From contig NZ_JALQCW010000054.1 in assembly GCF_023241715.1 (NCBI RefSeq), forward strand, positions 1 to 39,340: DNA of 39,340 nucleotides, given 5' to 3'. The position numbers and the translations under genes were made by a program. Numbering within the stretch: position 1 is the first letter of the stretch; each line of letters opens with the position of its first letter. Below, piece after piece: positions 1 through 11,517 of this stretch. The notes under the pieces were generated by a model. The model was given only the letters and a program-made list of their open reading frames with translations, was not told the DNA's origin and made no database searches. The DNA comes from Pseudomonas morbosilactucae (GTDB taxonomy: Bacteria; Pseudomonadota; Gammaproteobacteria; Pseudomonadales; Pseudomonadaceae).

Positions 1-73
1 GGGAGCTAACGCGTTCGGCGTACTCATGGTTCTGCTTGAGCTTGAAGAAGCCTTTGTTGTTGAAGTCGATCAT
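1..73 (-). CDS. PH-domain protein, N-terminal fragment
   Basis: Read on the minus strand from an ATG at 73, the first 24 codons give a start beginning MIDFNNKGFFKLKQN and stay open to the window edge. I recognise this as the usual beginning of small bacterial PH-domain proteins, which have no settled function. An AAGGA element lies about 7 bases before the ATG, so the native upstream sequence seems to reach roughly position 84. Immediately beyond it the sequence becomes arcD on the opposite strand. The gene is cut by the window edge, and its head-to-middle join with arcD is abnormal, either an assembly chimera or a rearrangement. The identification rests on only 24 residues. Confidence 0.55.
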   Translation of the reverse strand, partial: MIDFNNKGFFKLKQNHEYAERVSS

Positions 74-86
74 GGGGCAGTCCTTG

Positions 87-938
87 TTGGGCAGCGTGAT
101 GAACCAGGTGCGCAACATGATGCTGGTCACTGTCTGGGTGTTCATCGGCATCGAGGGTGCGAGCATCTTCTCGTCCCGGGCGGAAAAACGCTCGGACGTG
201 GGCAAGGCCACCGTTATCGGCTTCATCACCGTGCTGCTGTTCCTGGTGCTGGTGAACGTGCTGTCCCTGGGGATCATGACTCAGCCGGAACTGGCCAAGC
301 TGCAGAACCCGTCCATGGCCGCGGTGCTGGAGCACGTGGTGGGGCACTGGGGGGCGGTGCTGATCAGCGTCGGCCTGATCATCTCGTTGCTGGGAGCGTT
401 GCTGTCGTGGGTGCTGCTGTGTGCGGAGATCATGTTCGCCGCCGCCAAAGACCACACCATGCCTGAGTTCCTGCGCCGGGAAAACGCCAACCAGGTACCG
501 GCCAACGCTCTGTGGCTGACCAACGCCATGGTGCAGATTTTCCTGGTTATCACCCTGTTCTCGGCCAGCACCTACCTGTCGCTGATCTACCTCGCCACCT
601 CGATGATTCTGGTGCCCTACCTGTGGTCGGCGGCGTACGCCGTGCTGCTGGCGGTGCGCGGTGAAACCTACGAACAAGCCCTGGGCGAGCGCAAGAAAGA
701 CCTGTTGATCGGCGGCATCGCGCTGATCTACGCGATCTGGCTGCTGTACGCCGGAGGGGTCAAATACCTGCTGCTCTCCGCCCTGCTCTATGCGCCGGGC
801 GTGATCCTGTTCGCCAAGGCCAAGCTGGAGCTGCACAAACCGATTTTCACCCACGTCGAGAAGCTGATTTTCGCTGCGGTAGTCGCAGGTGCCCTGGTGG
901 CGGCCTACGGACTCTACGACGGCTTCCTGACCCTGTAA
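87..938 (+). CDS. arcD: Arginine/ornithine antiporter ArcD, 3' part only
   Basis: ArcD is the inner-membrane antiporter that takes up arginine and exports ornithine for the arginine deiminase pathway. About 283 C-terminal residues are present, against about 480 in the full family. They include the stretch GSVMNQVRNMM, several hydrophobic helices, and the C-terminus AAYGLYDGFLTL. The reading frame runs open to the window start, but upstream of about position 85 it no longer resembles ArcD (the expected residues FTADIWG are missing), and the opposite strand reads as the start of a PH-domain gene. No credible start codon exists here. The gene is therefore truncated or chimerically joined. arcA follows 33 bases later in the usual arcDABC order. 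Confidence 0.9.
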   Translation: MGSVMNQVRNMMLVTVWVFIGIEGASIFSSRAEKRSDVGKATVIGFITVLLFLVLVNVLSLGIMTQPELAKLQNPSMAAVLEHVVGHWGAVLISVGLIISLLGALLSWVLLCAEIMFAAAKDHTMPEFLRRENANQVPANALWLTNAMVQIFLVITLFSASTYLSLIYLATSMILVPYLWSAAYAVLLAVRGETYEQALGERKKDLLIGGIALIYAIWLLYAGGVKYLLLSALLYAPGVILFAKAKLELHKPIFTHVEKLIFAAVVAGALVAAYGLYDGFLTL

Positions 939-971
939 TACCCCCAATTGTGTCTCTGGAGGATCACGAGA

Positions 972-2228
972 ATGACCACGGAAAAAGTGAAGTACGGCGT
1001 CCACTCCGAAGCCGGCAAACTGCGCAAAGTCATGGTTTGCTCCCCCGGCCTGGCCCATCAGCGGCTGACCCCGAACAACTGCGACGAACTGCTGTTCGAC
1101 GATGTGCTCTGGGTCGCCCAGGCCAAGCGCGACCACTTCGACTTCGTCACCAAGATGCGCGAGCGGGACATCGATGTGCTGGAAATGCACAACCTGCTGA
1201 CGGACATCGTTGCCATCCCCGAAGCCCTGGACTGGATCCTCGAACGCAAGATCACCGCCAATCAGGTGGGCCTGGGCCTGGTCAATGAAGTCGGTTCCTG
1301 GCTGCGCAGCCTGGAACCGCGCAAGGTCGCCGAGTACCTGATTGGCGGGGTGTCCGCCGATGACTTGCCCAACAGCTTCGGCGGCAAGACCATCGAGATG
1401 TTTCGCGATTTCCTCGGCCACTCCAGCTTTATCCTGCCGCCCCTGCCCAACACCCAGTTCACCCGGGACACCACCTGCTGGATCTACGGCGGCGTGACCC
1501 TGAACCCGATGTACTGGCCGGCACGACGCCAGGAAACCCTGCTGGCCAGCGCCATCTACAAGTTCCACCCCGAGTTCACCCACGCCGACTTCCAGATCTG
1601 GTACGGCGACCCGGACCAGCAACACGGCAATGCCACCCTTGAAGGCGGCGACGTAATGCCCATCGGCAACGGTGTGGTGTTGATCGGCATGGGCGAGCGC
1701 TCCTCACGCCAGGCCATCGGCCAGTTGGCACTGAATCTGTTCAAGCACAAGGCTGTGGAGCGAGTGATCGTCGCCGGCCTGCCGAAATCCCGTGCCGCCA
1801 TGCACCTGGACACCGTGTTCAGCTTCTGCGACCGCGACCTGGTCACCGTCTTCCCGGAAGTGGTGAGCCAGATCGTCGCCTTCACCCTGCGCCCTGACGA
1901 AAGCAAACCCGGCGGCATCGACATCCGCCGTGAAGACACCAGTTTCATCGAAACGGTGGCCGCGGCCCTCAACCTCAAGACTCTGCGCGTGGTGGAAACC
2001 GGCGGCAACGCCTTCGCCGCCGAGCGCGAGCAATGGGACGACGGCAACAACGTGGTGGCCGTGGAGCCGGGCGTGGTCATCGGCTACGACCGCAATACCT
2101 ACACCAACACCTTGCTGCGCAAGGCCGGGGTGGAAGTCATCACCATCAGCGCCGGTGAACTGGGACGGGGCCGCGGCGGCGGTCACTGCATGACCTGCCC
2201 GATCATCCGCGACCCGATCGATTACTAA
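972..2228 (+). CDS. arcA: Arginine deiminase
   Basis: Cytoplasmic first enzyme of the arginine deiminase pathway, hydrolysing arginine to citrulline and ammonia. The ATG at 972, preceded by CTGGAGGA at 956-963, gives 418 residues, the same length as the P. aeruginosa enzyme. The nucleophilic cysteine lies in GGGHCMTCP and falls at residue 406. The other active-site motifs FTRDTTCW, LEGGD and MHLDTVF are intact. It lies between arcD and arcB on the same strand, so it should be co-transcribed with them. In P. aeruginosa this operon is switched on by Anr under oxygen limitation and by ArgR, but its promoter would lie upstream of arcD, outside this window. Confidence 0.98.
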   Translation: MTTEKVKYGVHSEAGKLRKVMVCSPGLAHQRLTPNNCDELLFDDVLWVAQAKRDHFDFVTKMRERDIDVLEMHNLLTDIVAIPEALDWILERKITANQVGLGLVNEVGSWLRSLEPRKVAEYLIGGVSADDLPNSFGGKTIEMFRDFLGHSSFILPPLPNTQFTRDTTCWIYGGVTLNPMYWPARRQETLLASAIYKFHPEFTHADFQIWYGDPDQQHGNATLEGGDVMPIGNGVVLIGMGERSSRQAIGQLALNLFKHKAVERVIVAGLPKSRAAMHLDTVFSFCDRDLVTVFPEVVSQIVAFTLRPDESKPGGIDIRREDTSFIETVAAALNLKTLRVVETGGNAFAAEREQWDDGNNVVAVEPGVVIGYDRNTYTNTLLRKAGVEVITISAGELGRGRGGGHCMTCPIIRDPIDY

Positions 2229-2249
2229 CCTTTTAACCCAGGCCGCCCC

Positions 2250-2272
2250 TTATCCCGTGCGCTGGGGGATAA
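2250..2272 (+). other. Intergenic stem-loop between arcA and arcB
   Basis: TTATCCC at 2250-2256 pairs with GGGATAA at 2266-2272 around a nine-base loop. No T-run follows and arcB starts 22 bases later, so it is unlikely to be a full terminator. An mRNA processing or stability element inside the arc transcript is an inference. Confidence 0.5.
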
Positions 2273-2294
2273 CCGAAACCCAAGGAGATCCAAA

Positions 2295-3305
2295 ATGGCG
2301 TTCAACATCCACAACCGCAATTTGCTGAGCCTGGAACACCATACTCCACGCGAATTGCGCTACCTGCTGGACCTGTCCCGCGACCTGAAACGCGCCAAAT
2401 ACACCGGCACCGAACAGCAGCACCTCAAGGGCAACAACATCGCCCTGATCTTCGAAAAAACCTCCACCCGTACCCGCTGCGCCTTCGAAGTGGCGGCCTA
2501 CGACCAGGGCGCCAACGTCACCTACATCGACCCCAATTCGTCACAGATCGGCCACAAGGAAAGCATGAAGGACACTGCGCGCGTGCTGGGGCGCATGTAC
2601 GACGCTATCGAGTACCGCGGCTTCAAGCAGGAAATCGTCGAGGAACTGGCGAAATTCGCCGGGGTGCCGGTGTTCAATGGCCTGACCGACGAATATCACC
2701 CGACGCAAATGATCGCCGACGTACTGACCATGCGCGAACACGCCGACAAGCCGATCCACGAGATCAGCTACGCCTACCTCGGCGACGCCCGCAACAACAT
2801 GGGCAATTCCCTGCTGCTGGTGGGCGCCAAGCTCGGCATGGACGTGCGCATCTGCGCGCCCAAGGCCCTGTGGCCCCATGACGACCTGGTGGGCCGCTGC
2901 AAAAAATACGCAGAGGAAAGCGGCGCGCGCATCACCCTCACCGAAGACCCGAAAGCCGCGGTCAAGGGCGTGGACTTCATCCACACCGATGTCTGGGTGT
3001 CCATGGGCGAGCCCGTGGAGGCCTGGGCCGAACGCATCGAGCAATTGCTGCCGTACCAGGTCAACGCCGACCTGATGAAGGCCACCGGCAACCCGCGGAC
3101 CAAGTTCATGCACTGCCTGCCGGCCTTCCACAACAGCGACACCAAGGTCGGCAAACAGATCGCCGAGCAGTACCCGCACCTGGCCAACGGTATCGAGGTC
3201 ACCGACGACGTGTTCGAGTCCCCGGCCTGCATCGCCTTCGAGCAAGCGGAAAACCGCATGCACACCATCAAGGCGATCCTGGTCTCGACCCTGGCTGACC
3301 TCTAA
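2295..3305 (+). CDS. arcB: Catabolic ornithine carbamoyltransferase
   Basis: Second enzyme of the arginine deiminase pathway: phosphorolysis of citrulline to ornithine and carbamoyl phosphate. At 336 residues it matches P. aeruginosa ArcB. The carbamoyl-phosphate loop STRTR is at residues 57-61, and HPTQ and HCLP are intact. Glu106 in MYDAIEYRGF corresponds to the residue (Glu105 without the initiator Met) known to matter for the cooperative, catabolic behaviour of the P. aeruginosa enzyme. This supports the catabolic rather than the ArgF-type role. AAGGAGAT lies just before the ATG. Confidence 0.98.
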   Translation: MAFNIHNRNLLSLEHHTPRELRYLLDLSRDLKRAKYTGTEQQHLKGNNIALIFEKTSTRTRCAFEVAAYDQGANVTYIDPNSSQIGHKESMKDTARVLGRMYDAIEYRGFKQEIVEELAKFAGVPVFNGLTDEYHPTQMIADVLTMREHADKPIHEISYAYLGDARNNMGNSLLLVGAKLGMDVRICAPKALWPHDDLVGRCKKYAEESGARITLTEDPKAAVKGVDFIHTDVWVSMGEPVEAWAERIEQLLPYQVNADLMKATGNPRTKFMHCLPAFHNSDTKVGKQIAEQYPHLANGIEVTDDVFESPACIAFEQAENRMHTIKAILVSTLADL

Positions 3306-3312
3306 CCCGACC

Positions 3313-3393
3313 CGTAGGCGCTGGTTTGCCTGCGATAACCGATCCCGCATGCCCATTGCCGGACGCGGGATCGCCGGCAAGCCGGCTTCTACA
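3313..3393. repeat. REP-type palindromic repeat (likely REPIN pair)
   Basis: The arcB-arcC gap holds a good Pseudomonas REP core, GCCGGCAAGCCGGC, at about 3373-3386 followed by TTCTACA. A degenerate inverted partner starts near 3313 (GTAGGCGCTGGTTTGCC). REP elements of this family are common between P. fluorescens genes and are mobilised by RAYT-type proteins. None is encoded in this window. Confidence 0.75.
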
Positions 3394-3414
3394 TGCCTCT
3401 AGAAGGACTGCATT

Positions 3415-4344
3415 ATGCGTATCGTCGTTGCACTGGGCGGTAACGCCCTGCTCCGCCGCGGTGAACCCATGACCGCGGACAACCAGCGCGCCAATATCCG
3501 CATCGCCACCGAGCAGATCGCCAAGGTCCACCCCGGCAACCAACTGGTGATCGCCCACGGCAATGGTCCGCAAGTGGGCCTGCTGTCGCTGCAGGCGGCG
3601 GCCTATACCCAGGTTTCGCCCTATCCGCTGGACGTACTGGGCGCCGAAACCGAAGGCATGATCGGCTACATCATCGAACAGGAACTGGGCAACCTGCTGG
3701 ACTTCGAAGTGCCCTTTGCCACCTTGCTGACCCAGGTCGAAGTGGACCCCAAGGACCCGGCCTTCAAGAACCCGAGCAAACCCATTGGCCCGGTCTACGA
3801 CAAGGACGAGGCCGAGCGCCTGGCCAAGGAAAAAGGCTGGGCCATCGCGCCCGACGGCGACAAATTCCGCCGAGTGGTGGCCAGCCCGAGACCCAAGCGC
3901 ATCTTCGAGATCCGTCCGATCAAGTGGCTGCTGGAAAAAAGCAGCATCGTGATCTGCGCCGGCGGTGGCGGCATTCCCACCATGTATGGCGAAGACGGCA
4001 AGCTCAAAGGCATTGAGGCCGTGATCGACAAGGACCTGTGTTCAGCGCTGTTGGCCGAACAACTAGAAGCCGACCTGCTGGTGATCGCCACCGACGTCAA
4101 CGCAGCCTTTATCGACTTCGGCAAGCCGACGCAGAAAGCCATTGCACAGGCCCATCCGGATGACATGGAGAAGCTGGGCTTTGCCGCCGGGTCCATGGGG
4201 CCCAAGGTCCAGGCCGCCTGCGAGTTCGCCCGGCACACTGGAAAAGTCGCGGTGATCGGTTCACTCTCGGACATCGAGGCGATCGTCCAGGGCAAGGCCG
4301 GCACCCGTATCAGCACCGCCCAGCCCGGGATCAGCTACCTGTAA
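3415..4344 (+). CDS. arcC: Carbamate kinase
   Basis: Third enzyme of the arginine deiminase pathway. It transfers the phosphate of carbamoyl phosphate to ADP, giving ATP, ammonia and carbon dioxide. The protein has 309 residues, the normal family length. Amino-acid-kinase motifs are seen in order: ALGGNALLRRGEP at the N-terminus, IAHGNGPQVGLL, AGGGGIPT in the middle, and VIDKDLCSALLAEQL. AGAAGGAC lies about 7 bases before the ATG. It is the last arc gene. The REP in front of it could alter its expression relative to arcA and arcB (inference). Confidence 0.97.
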   Translation: MRIVVALGGNALLRRGEPMTADNQRANIRIATEQIAKVHPGNQLVIAHGNGPQVGLLSLQAAAYTQVSPYPLDVLGAETEGMIGYIIEQELGNLLDFEVPFATLLTQVEVDPKDPAFKNPSKPIGPVYDKDEAERLAKEKGWAIAPDGDKFRRVVASPRPKRIFEIRPIKWLLEKSSIVICAGGGGIPTMYGEDGKLKGIEAVIDKDLCSALLAEQLEADLLVIATDVNAAFIDFGKPTQKAIAQAHPDDMEKLGFAAGSMGPKVQAACEFARHTGKVAVIGSLSDIEAIVQGKAGTRISTAQPGISYL

Positions 4345-4362
4345 AACAGCACCCAGAACCGC

Positions 4363-4387
4363 AGGGGCGGGCCCCGGCTCCGCCCCT
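4363..4387 (+). terminator. GC-rich hairpin after arcC
   Basis: AGGGGCGG at 4363-4370 pairs perfectly with CCGCCCCT at 4380-4387 and is followed only by CTTC, so the T-run is weak. It probably ends or attenuates the arc transcript 19 bases after the arcC stop. Read-through into the next gene is possible. Confidence 0.5.
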
Positions 4388-4414
4388 CTTCACTGCCTTG
4401 AAGGAGAGACGCCT

Positions 4415-4774
4415 ATGGCCACGTTCGAGCCCGGTCACCTGCATATCCAACGTGCACCTCTGCAACCCGGCGACTTTGGTTACGACATCAAGATCGACTA
4501 CGAAGTGGTGCACGACCCCAAGGAAGGCAGCGCCATGCACTTCACCATGCACGGTGAAATCCAGGAAAAACCCTTCAAGGAAGAATTCACGCTGCCCAAG
4601 GACCTGGCCTACAACTTCGCCAGCGAAGCCTTCCATGTCGCGGTCAAGTACGGCATCCCGAAAAACGCTGACCTGCGCTCCATGCATGGTCACTACGACC
4701 GGATGTTCGAAGACATTCGCGAGCAACTTCACGCCAAGCCCGGCGACCCGGTCAAACCGGAACACCTGGAATAA
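4415..4774 (+). CDS. DUF5064 family protein
   Basis: A 119-residue soluble protein starting MATFEPGHLHIQRAPL, with AAGGAGAG just before the ATG. I recognise it as the DUF5064 family, known mainly from Pseudomonas and of unknown function. It has no signal peptide, membrane segment or cysteine. It is acidic to neutral and ends in a charged, proline-containing tail (KPGDPVKPEHLE). It follows arcC on the same strand after a GC-rich hairpin and is closed by another inverted repeat, so it may be its own small unit or a read-through gene of the arc operon. No role in arginine metabolism can be claimed from the sequence. Confidence 0.8.
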   Translation: MATFEPGHLHIQRAPLQPGDFGYDIKIDYEVVHDPKEGSAMHFTMHGEIQEKPFKEEFTLPKDLAYNFASEAFHVAVKYGIPKNADLRSMHGHYDRMFEDIREQLHAKPGDPVKPEHLE

Positions 4775-4789
4775 CCCCCGCAGCTGGCG

Positions 4790-4828
4790 CATGAGCCGGT
4801 CGGCGGAACACCGCGCGAGCGGCTCATG
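4790..4828 (+). terminator. Inverted repeat, probable terminator of the DUF5064 gene
   Basis: CATGAGCCG at 4790-4798 pairs perfectly with CGGCTCATG at 4820-4828 around a 21-base loop, 16 bases after the DUF5064 stop. There is no T-run. Terminator function is inferred from its position. Confidence 0.45.
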
Positions 4829-4907
4829 GGGTTGCGGCGATTTCGACTAAGGCTCTTGCCCAAGGCATACTGGCGCCCTTCAGTGGTCCAGAAACCTCAG
4901 TCGCCCC

Positions 4908-6416
4908 ATGCGTATCCACGTCAGCTTTATCGACCGCGTCGGCATCACCCAGGAAGTCCTGGCCCTGCTCGGCGGACGCAACCTCAACCTGGATGCGGTC
5001 GAGATGGTGCCGCCCAACGTCTATATCGACGCCCCGACCCTGAGCCCCCAAGTGCTGGAGGAACTGCGCGACGCACTGTTCAGCGTGCGCGGCGTGCAGG
5101 CGGTGACGGTGGTCGACATCCTCCCCGGGCAACGCCGCCACCTGCAACTCGATGCCCTGCTGGCGGCGATGACCGACCCGGTGCTGGCCCTGGACAGCGC
5201 CGGCAAGGTGCTGCTGGCCAACCCGGCCCTGATCGCCCTGTGCGGCCGTGAGCCGGCGGGGGAAAGCATCGCTGAGGTGTTCAACGATCTGGCACTGCTC
5301 GACACCCTGCTGGAGCAGGGCTTTCGCCTGCCCCTGCGCGAGATCATCCTCGATGGCCAGACCCTGCTGCTGGATGCCACGCCGATCACCGACGCCGGTG
5401 CCCTGTTGACCCTGTACCAACCCAGCCGCATCGGCGAACGCCTGTCAGCCCTGCACCACGATCACGCCGAAGGCTTTGATGCCTTGCTCGGCGAGTCCCC
5501 GGCGATCCGCACCCTCAAGGCGCGGGCACAGCGGGTGGCAGCCCTGGATGCACCGCTGCTGATCCAGGGCGAAACCGGCACCGGCAAAGAGCTGGTGGCC
5601 CGTGCCTGCCACGCCATCAGCGCCCGGCACAGCGCCCCATTCCTGGCCCTGAACTGCGCGGCGCTCCCGGAAAACCTGGCCGAAAGCGAACTCTTCGGTT
5701 ACGCCCCGGGGGCCTTCACCGGCGCCCAACGCGGCGGCAAACCGGGGCTGATGGAGTTGGCCAACCAGGGCACGGTGTTTCTGGATGAGATTGGCGAAAT
5801 GTCGCCGTACCTGCAGGCCAAGCTCTTGCGGTTTCTCAACGACGGCAGCTTCCGCCGGGTCGGCGGCGACCGCGAGATCAAGGTCAATGTGCGCATCCTC
5901 AGCGCCACCCACCGTGATCTGGAAAAGATGGTCAGCGAAGGCAGCTTTCGCGAAGACCTGTTCTACCGCCTCAATGTGCTGAATGTCGAAGTGCCGCCGC
6001 TGCGCGAGCGCGGGCAGGACATTCTGTTGCTGGCCCGCTATTTCATGCAGCAGGCCTGCGCGCAGATCCAGCGCCCGGTGTGCCGCCTGACTCCGGGCAC
6101 TTACCCGGCGCTGCTGGGCAACCGCTGGCCGGGCAACGTACGGCAATTGCAGAACGTGATCTTTCGCGCTGCGGCGATCTGCGAAAGCAACTTGGTGGAC
6201 ATCGGCGACCTGGACATTGCCGGCACCTCGGTGGCTCGGCAGAACGACGTCGAAGTCGAAAGCCTGGAACAGGCCGTGGAAGCCTTCGAGAAGGATCTGC
6301 TGGAAAACCTCTACGTCAACTACCCCTCGACCCGGCAACTGGCCAACCGCCTGCAAACCTCCCACACCGCCATCGCCCACCGCCTGCGCAAATACGGCAT
6401 TCCCAACAAAGCCTGA
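4908..6416 (+). CDS. gcsR: Sigma-54-dependent activator of the glycine cleavage operon (TyrR-like, GcsR)
   Basis: A 502-residue TyrR-family enhancer-binding protein. It has an ACT-like domain at about residues 1-70 (MRIHVSFIDRVGITQEVL), a PAS domain at about 78-150, an AAA+ domain at about 197-430 and a C-terminal Fis/TyrR-type helix-turn-helix (STRQLANRLQTSHTAIAHRL). Walker A is GETGTGKE at 221-228. The sigma-54 contact loop GAFTGA and Walker B VFLDEIGE are intact, so it should be a true sigma-54 activator, unlike E. coli TyrR. It lies directly upstream, on the same strand, of gcvH-gcvP-sdaA-gcvT, which has a -24/-12 promoter. That matches PA2449 (GcsR), the glycine-responsive activator of this operon in P. 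aeruginosa. PhhR is the close paralogue; context favours GcsR. Confidence 0.9.
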   Translation: MRIHVSFIDRVGITQEVLALLGGRNLNLDAVEMVPPNVYIDAPTLSPQVLEELRDALFSVRGVQAVTVVDILPGQRRHLQLDALLAAMTDPVLALDSAGKVLLANPALIALCGREPAGESIAEVFNDLALLDTLLEQGFRLPLREIILDGQTLLLDATPITDAGALLTLYQPSRIGERLSALHHDHAEGFDALLGESPAIRTLKARAQRVAALDAPLLIQGETGTGKELVARACHAISARHSAPFLALNCAALPENLAESELFGYAPGAFTGAQRGGKPGLMELANQGTVFLDEIGEMSPYLQAKLLRFLNDGSFRRVGGDREIKVNVRILSATHRDLEKMVSEGSFREDLFYRLNVLNVEVPPLRERGQDILLLARYFMQQACAQIQRPVCRLTPGTYPALLGNRWPGNVRQLQNVIFRAAAICESNLVDIGDLDIAGTSVARQNDVEVESLEQAVEAFEKDLLENLYVNYPSTRQLANRLQTSHTAIAHRLRKYGIPNKA

Positions 6417-6420
6417 CTCA

Positions 6421-6442
6421 ACCCGATTCACGTGGATCGGGT
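6421..6442 (+). terminator. Stem-loop after gcsR
   Basis: ACCCGAT at 6421-6427 pairs with ATCGGGT at 6436-6442 with an eight-base loop, four bases after the gcsR stop. No T-run follows, so it is a weak terminator candidate or a 3'-end stability hairpin. Confidence 0.45.
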
Positions 6443-6454
6443 TGCAAATCCGCT

Positions 6455-6508
6455 CTGAAAGCGACGTTCACTGTACTGAAAGCGCTACAGCGGAACGATA
6501 TCAATACA
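6455..6508 (+). promoter_or_regulatory. Candidate GcsR upstream activator sites
   Basis: Two 18-bp TGTA/TACA-type sites lie in tandem. 6472-6489 has TGTA and TACA arms ten bases apart. 6491-6508 begins CGGAACG and ends in TACA. The nine-mer CTGAAAGCG occurs at 6455 and again at 6476, 21 bases (two helical turns) apart. The P. aeruginosa GcsR consensus, as I recall it, is TGTAACG-N4-CGTTCCG in three tandem copies; 6491-6508 is close to its reverse complement. The sites lie about 145-200 bp upstream of the sigma-54 promoter, normal for an enhancer-binding protein. Confidence 0.6.
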
Positions 6509-6572
6509 CCCCGCCACAACCTGCACTCTCCAAGGCTTTGATCCACATGGACTTTTTTCTTGGGCTTCGAGC

Positions 6573-6588
6573 GTAGCGATTTCGCTAC
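6573..6588. promoter_or_regulatory. Perfect 16-bp palindrome between the activator sites and the promoter
   Basis: GTAGCGA-TT-TCGCTAC is a perfect inverted repeat about 65 bases upstream of the -24 element. It may be an operator for a second regulator, or a short hairpin. I recognise no known binding consensus in it. Confidence 0.4.
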
Positions 6589-6652
6589 AGCTGCTTTCTT
6601 TGGCATGGCCCACAAAACACTCAAACCATTGATTTATAACGAATAAAAAACA

Positions 6653-6669
6653 TTGGCCGCGTTCTTGCT
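6653..6669 (+). promoter_or_regulatory. Sigma-54 (-24/-12) promoter of the gcvH operon
   Basis: TTGGCCGCGTTCTTGCT matches the RpoN consensus YTGGCACG-N4-TTGCW. GG is at 6655-6656 and GC at 6667-6668, exactly the 12-base offset required. Transcription should start near 6680, about 70 bases before gcvH. It fits the sigma-54 activator encoded immediately upstream. Confidence 0.88.
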
Positions 6670-6749
6670 ATGGACATTGCCATTCAGCTCGGCCCTGCAC
6701 GAGCATTTAATCGCGTCCACCAGACGAGTCTGGCCCTTGAGGAGTTCCC

Positions 6750-7133
6750 ATGAGCGAGTTGCGTTTCACTGAAGATCACGAATGGCTGCGTACCGAAGCC
6801 GATGGCAGCGTCACAGTCGGCATCACGGCTTTCGCCCAGAACGCCTTGGGGGATGTGGTGTTTGTGCAACTGCCTGAACTGCAACGCTACGAAAAGGGCG
6901 CAGAAGCCGCCACCGTGGAGTCGGTGAAAGCCGCCAGCGGTGTGTACATGCCTTTGGACGGCGAAGTGGTCGCCACCAACCCGGCCCTGGAAGACAGCCC
7001 CGAGCTGGTCAATGAAGCACCACTGGGGGAAGGCTGGTTCTTCCGCTTCATCCCTGCGGATGCCGCCGCTGTCGGCCAACTGCTGGATCAAGACGCCTAC
7101 GACCGTCTGATCAAAGCCAACGCTGACGCCTGA
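6750..7133 (+). CDS. gcvH: Glycine cleavage system H protein
   Basis: Lipoyl carrier of the glycine cleavage complex. It shuttles the aminomethyl group from P-protein to T-protein and is then reoxidised by L-protein, which is not encoded here. It has 127 residues, with the lipoyl-lysine at residue 60 in ESVKAASGVY and the usual SELRFTEDHEWL start. GAGGAG lies upstream of the ATG. First gene of a sigma-54-controlled operon; gcvP starts nine bases after its stop. In PAO1 this is the second, glycine-inducible copy (gcvH2), so another gcv locus probably exists elsewhere in the genome (inference). Confidence 0.97.
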   Translation: MSELRFTEDHEWLRTEADGSVTVGITAFAQNALGDVVFVQLPELQRYEKGAEAATVESVKAASGVYMPLDGEVVATNPALEDSPELVNEAPLGEGWFFRFIPADAAAVGQLLDQDAYDRLIKANADA

Positions 7134-7142
7134 GGAGCCGCC

Positions 7143-9992
<2,850 letters not shown>

Positions 9993-10000
9993 AGCAGTTG

Positions 10001-10070
10001 CAAGCGGCAAGTTTCAAGCTGCAAGTTAGAAGCCCAATGGCGCTTTCTTGCAGCTTGTCGCTTGCTGCCG
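10001..10070. repeat. Imperfect palindromic intergenic repeat
   Basis: CAAGCTGCAAG at 10015-10025 pairs perfectly with CTTGCAGCTTG at 10047-10057. The stem extends outward with a bulge (CAAGCG and CGCTTG arms). The element fills the gcvP-sdaA gap. It could form a large hairpin in the mRNA and reduce read-through or protect the upstream message. It differs from the REP cores elsewhere in the window. Confidence 0.6.
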
Positions 10071-10099
10071 CCCACATAACAAGAAACCGGAGAACTCCC

Positions 10100-11476
<1,377 letters not shown>

Positions 11477-11517
11477 TGCGGGTAACGCCGGATCGCGCCT
11501 ATTTTCAGGAGCTGAAC

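Noticed and set aside
24..1625. 533-codon open frame on the minus strand
   Set aside because: It lies antisense to arcD and arcA, is full of Gln/His/Gly low-complexity sequence, and reflects high-GC third-position bias.
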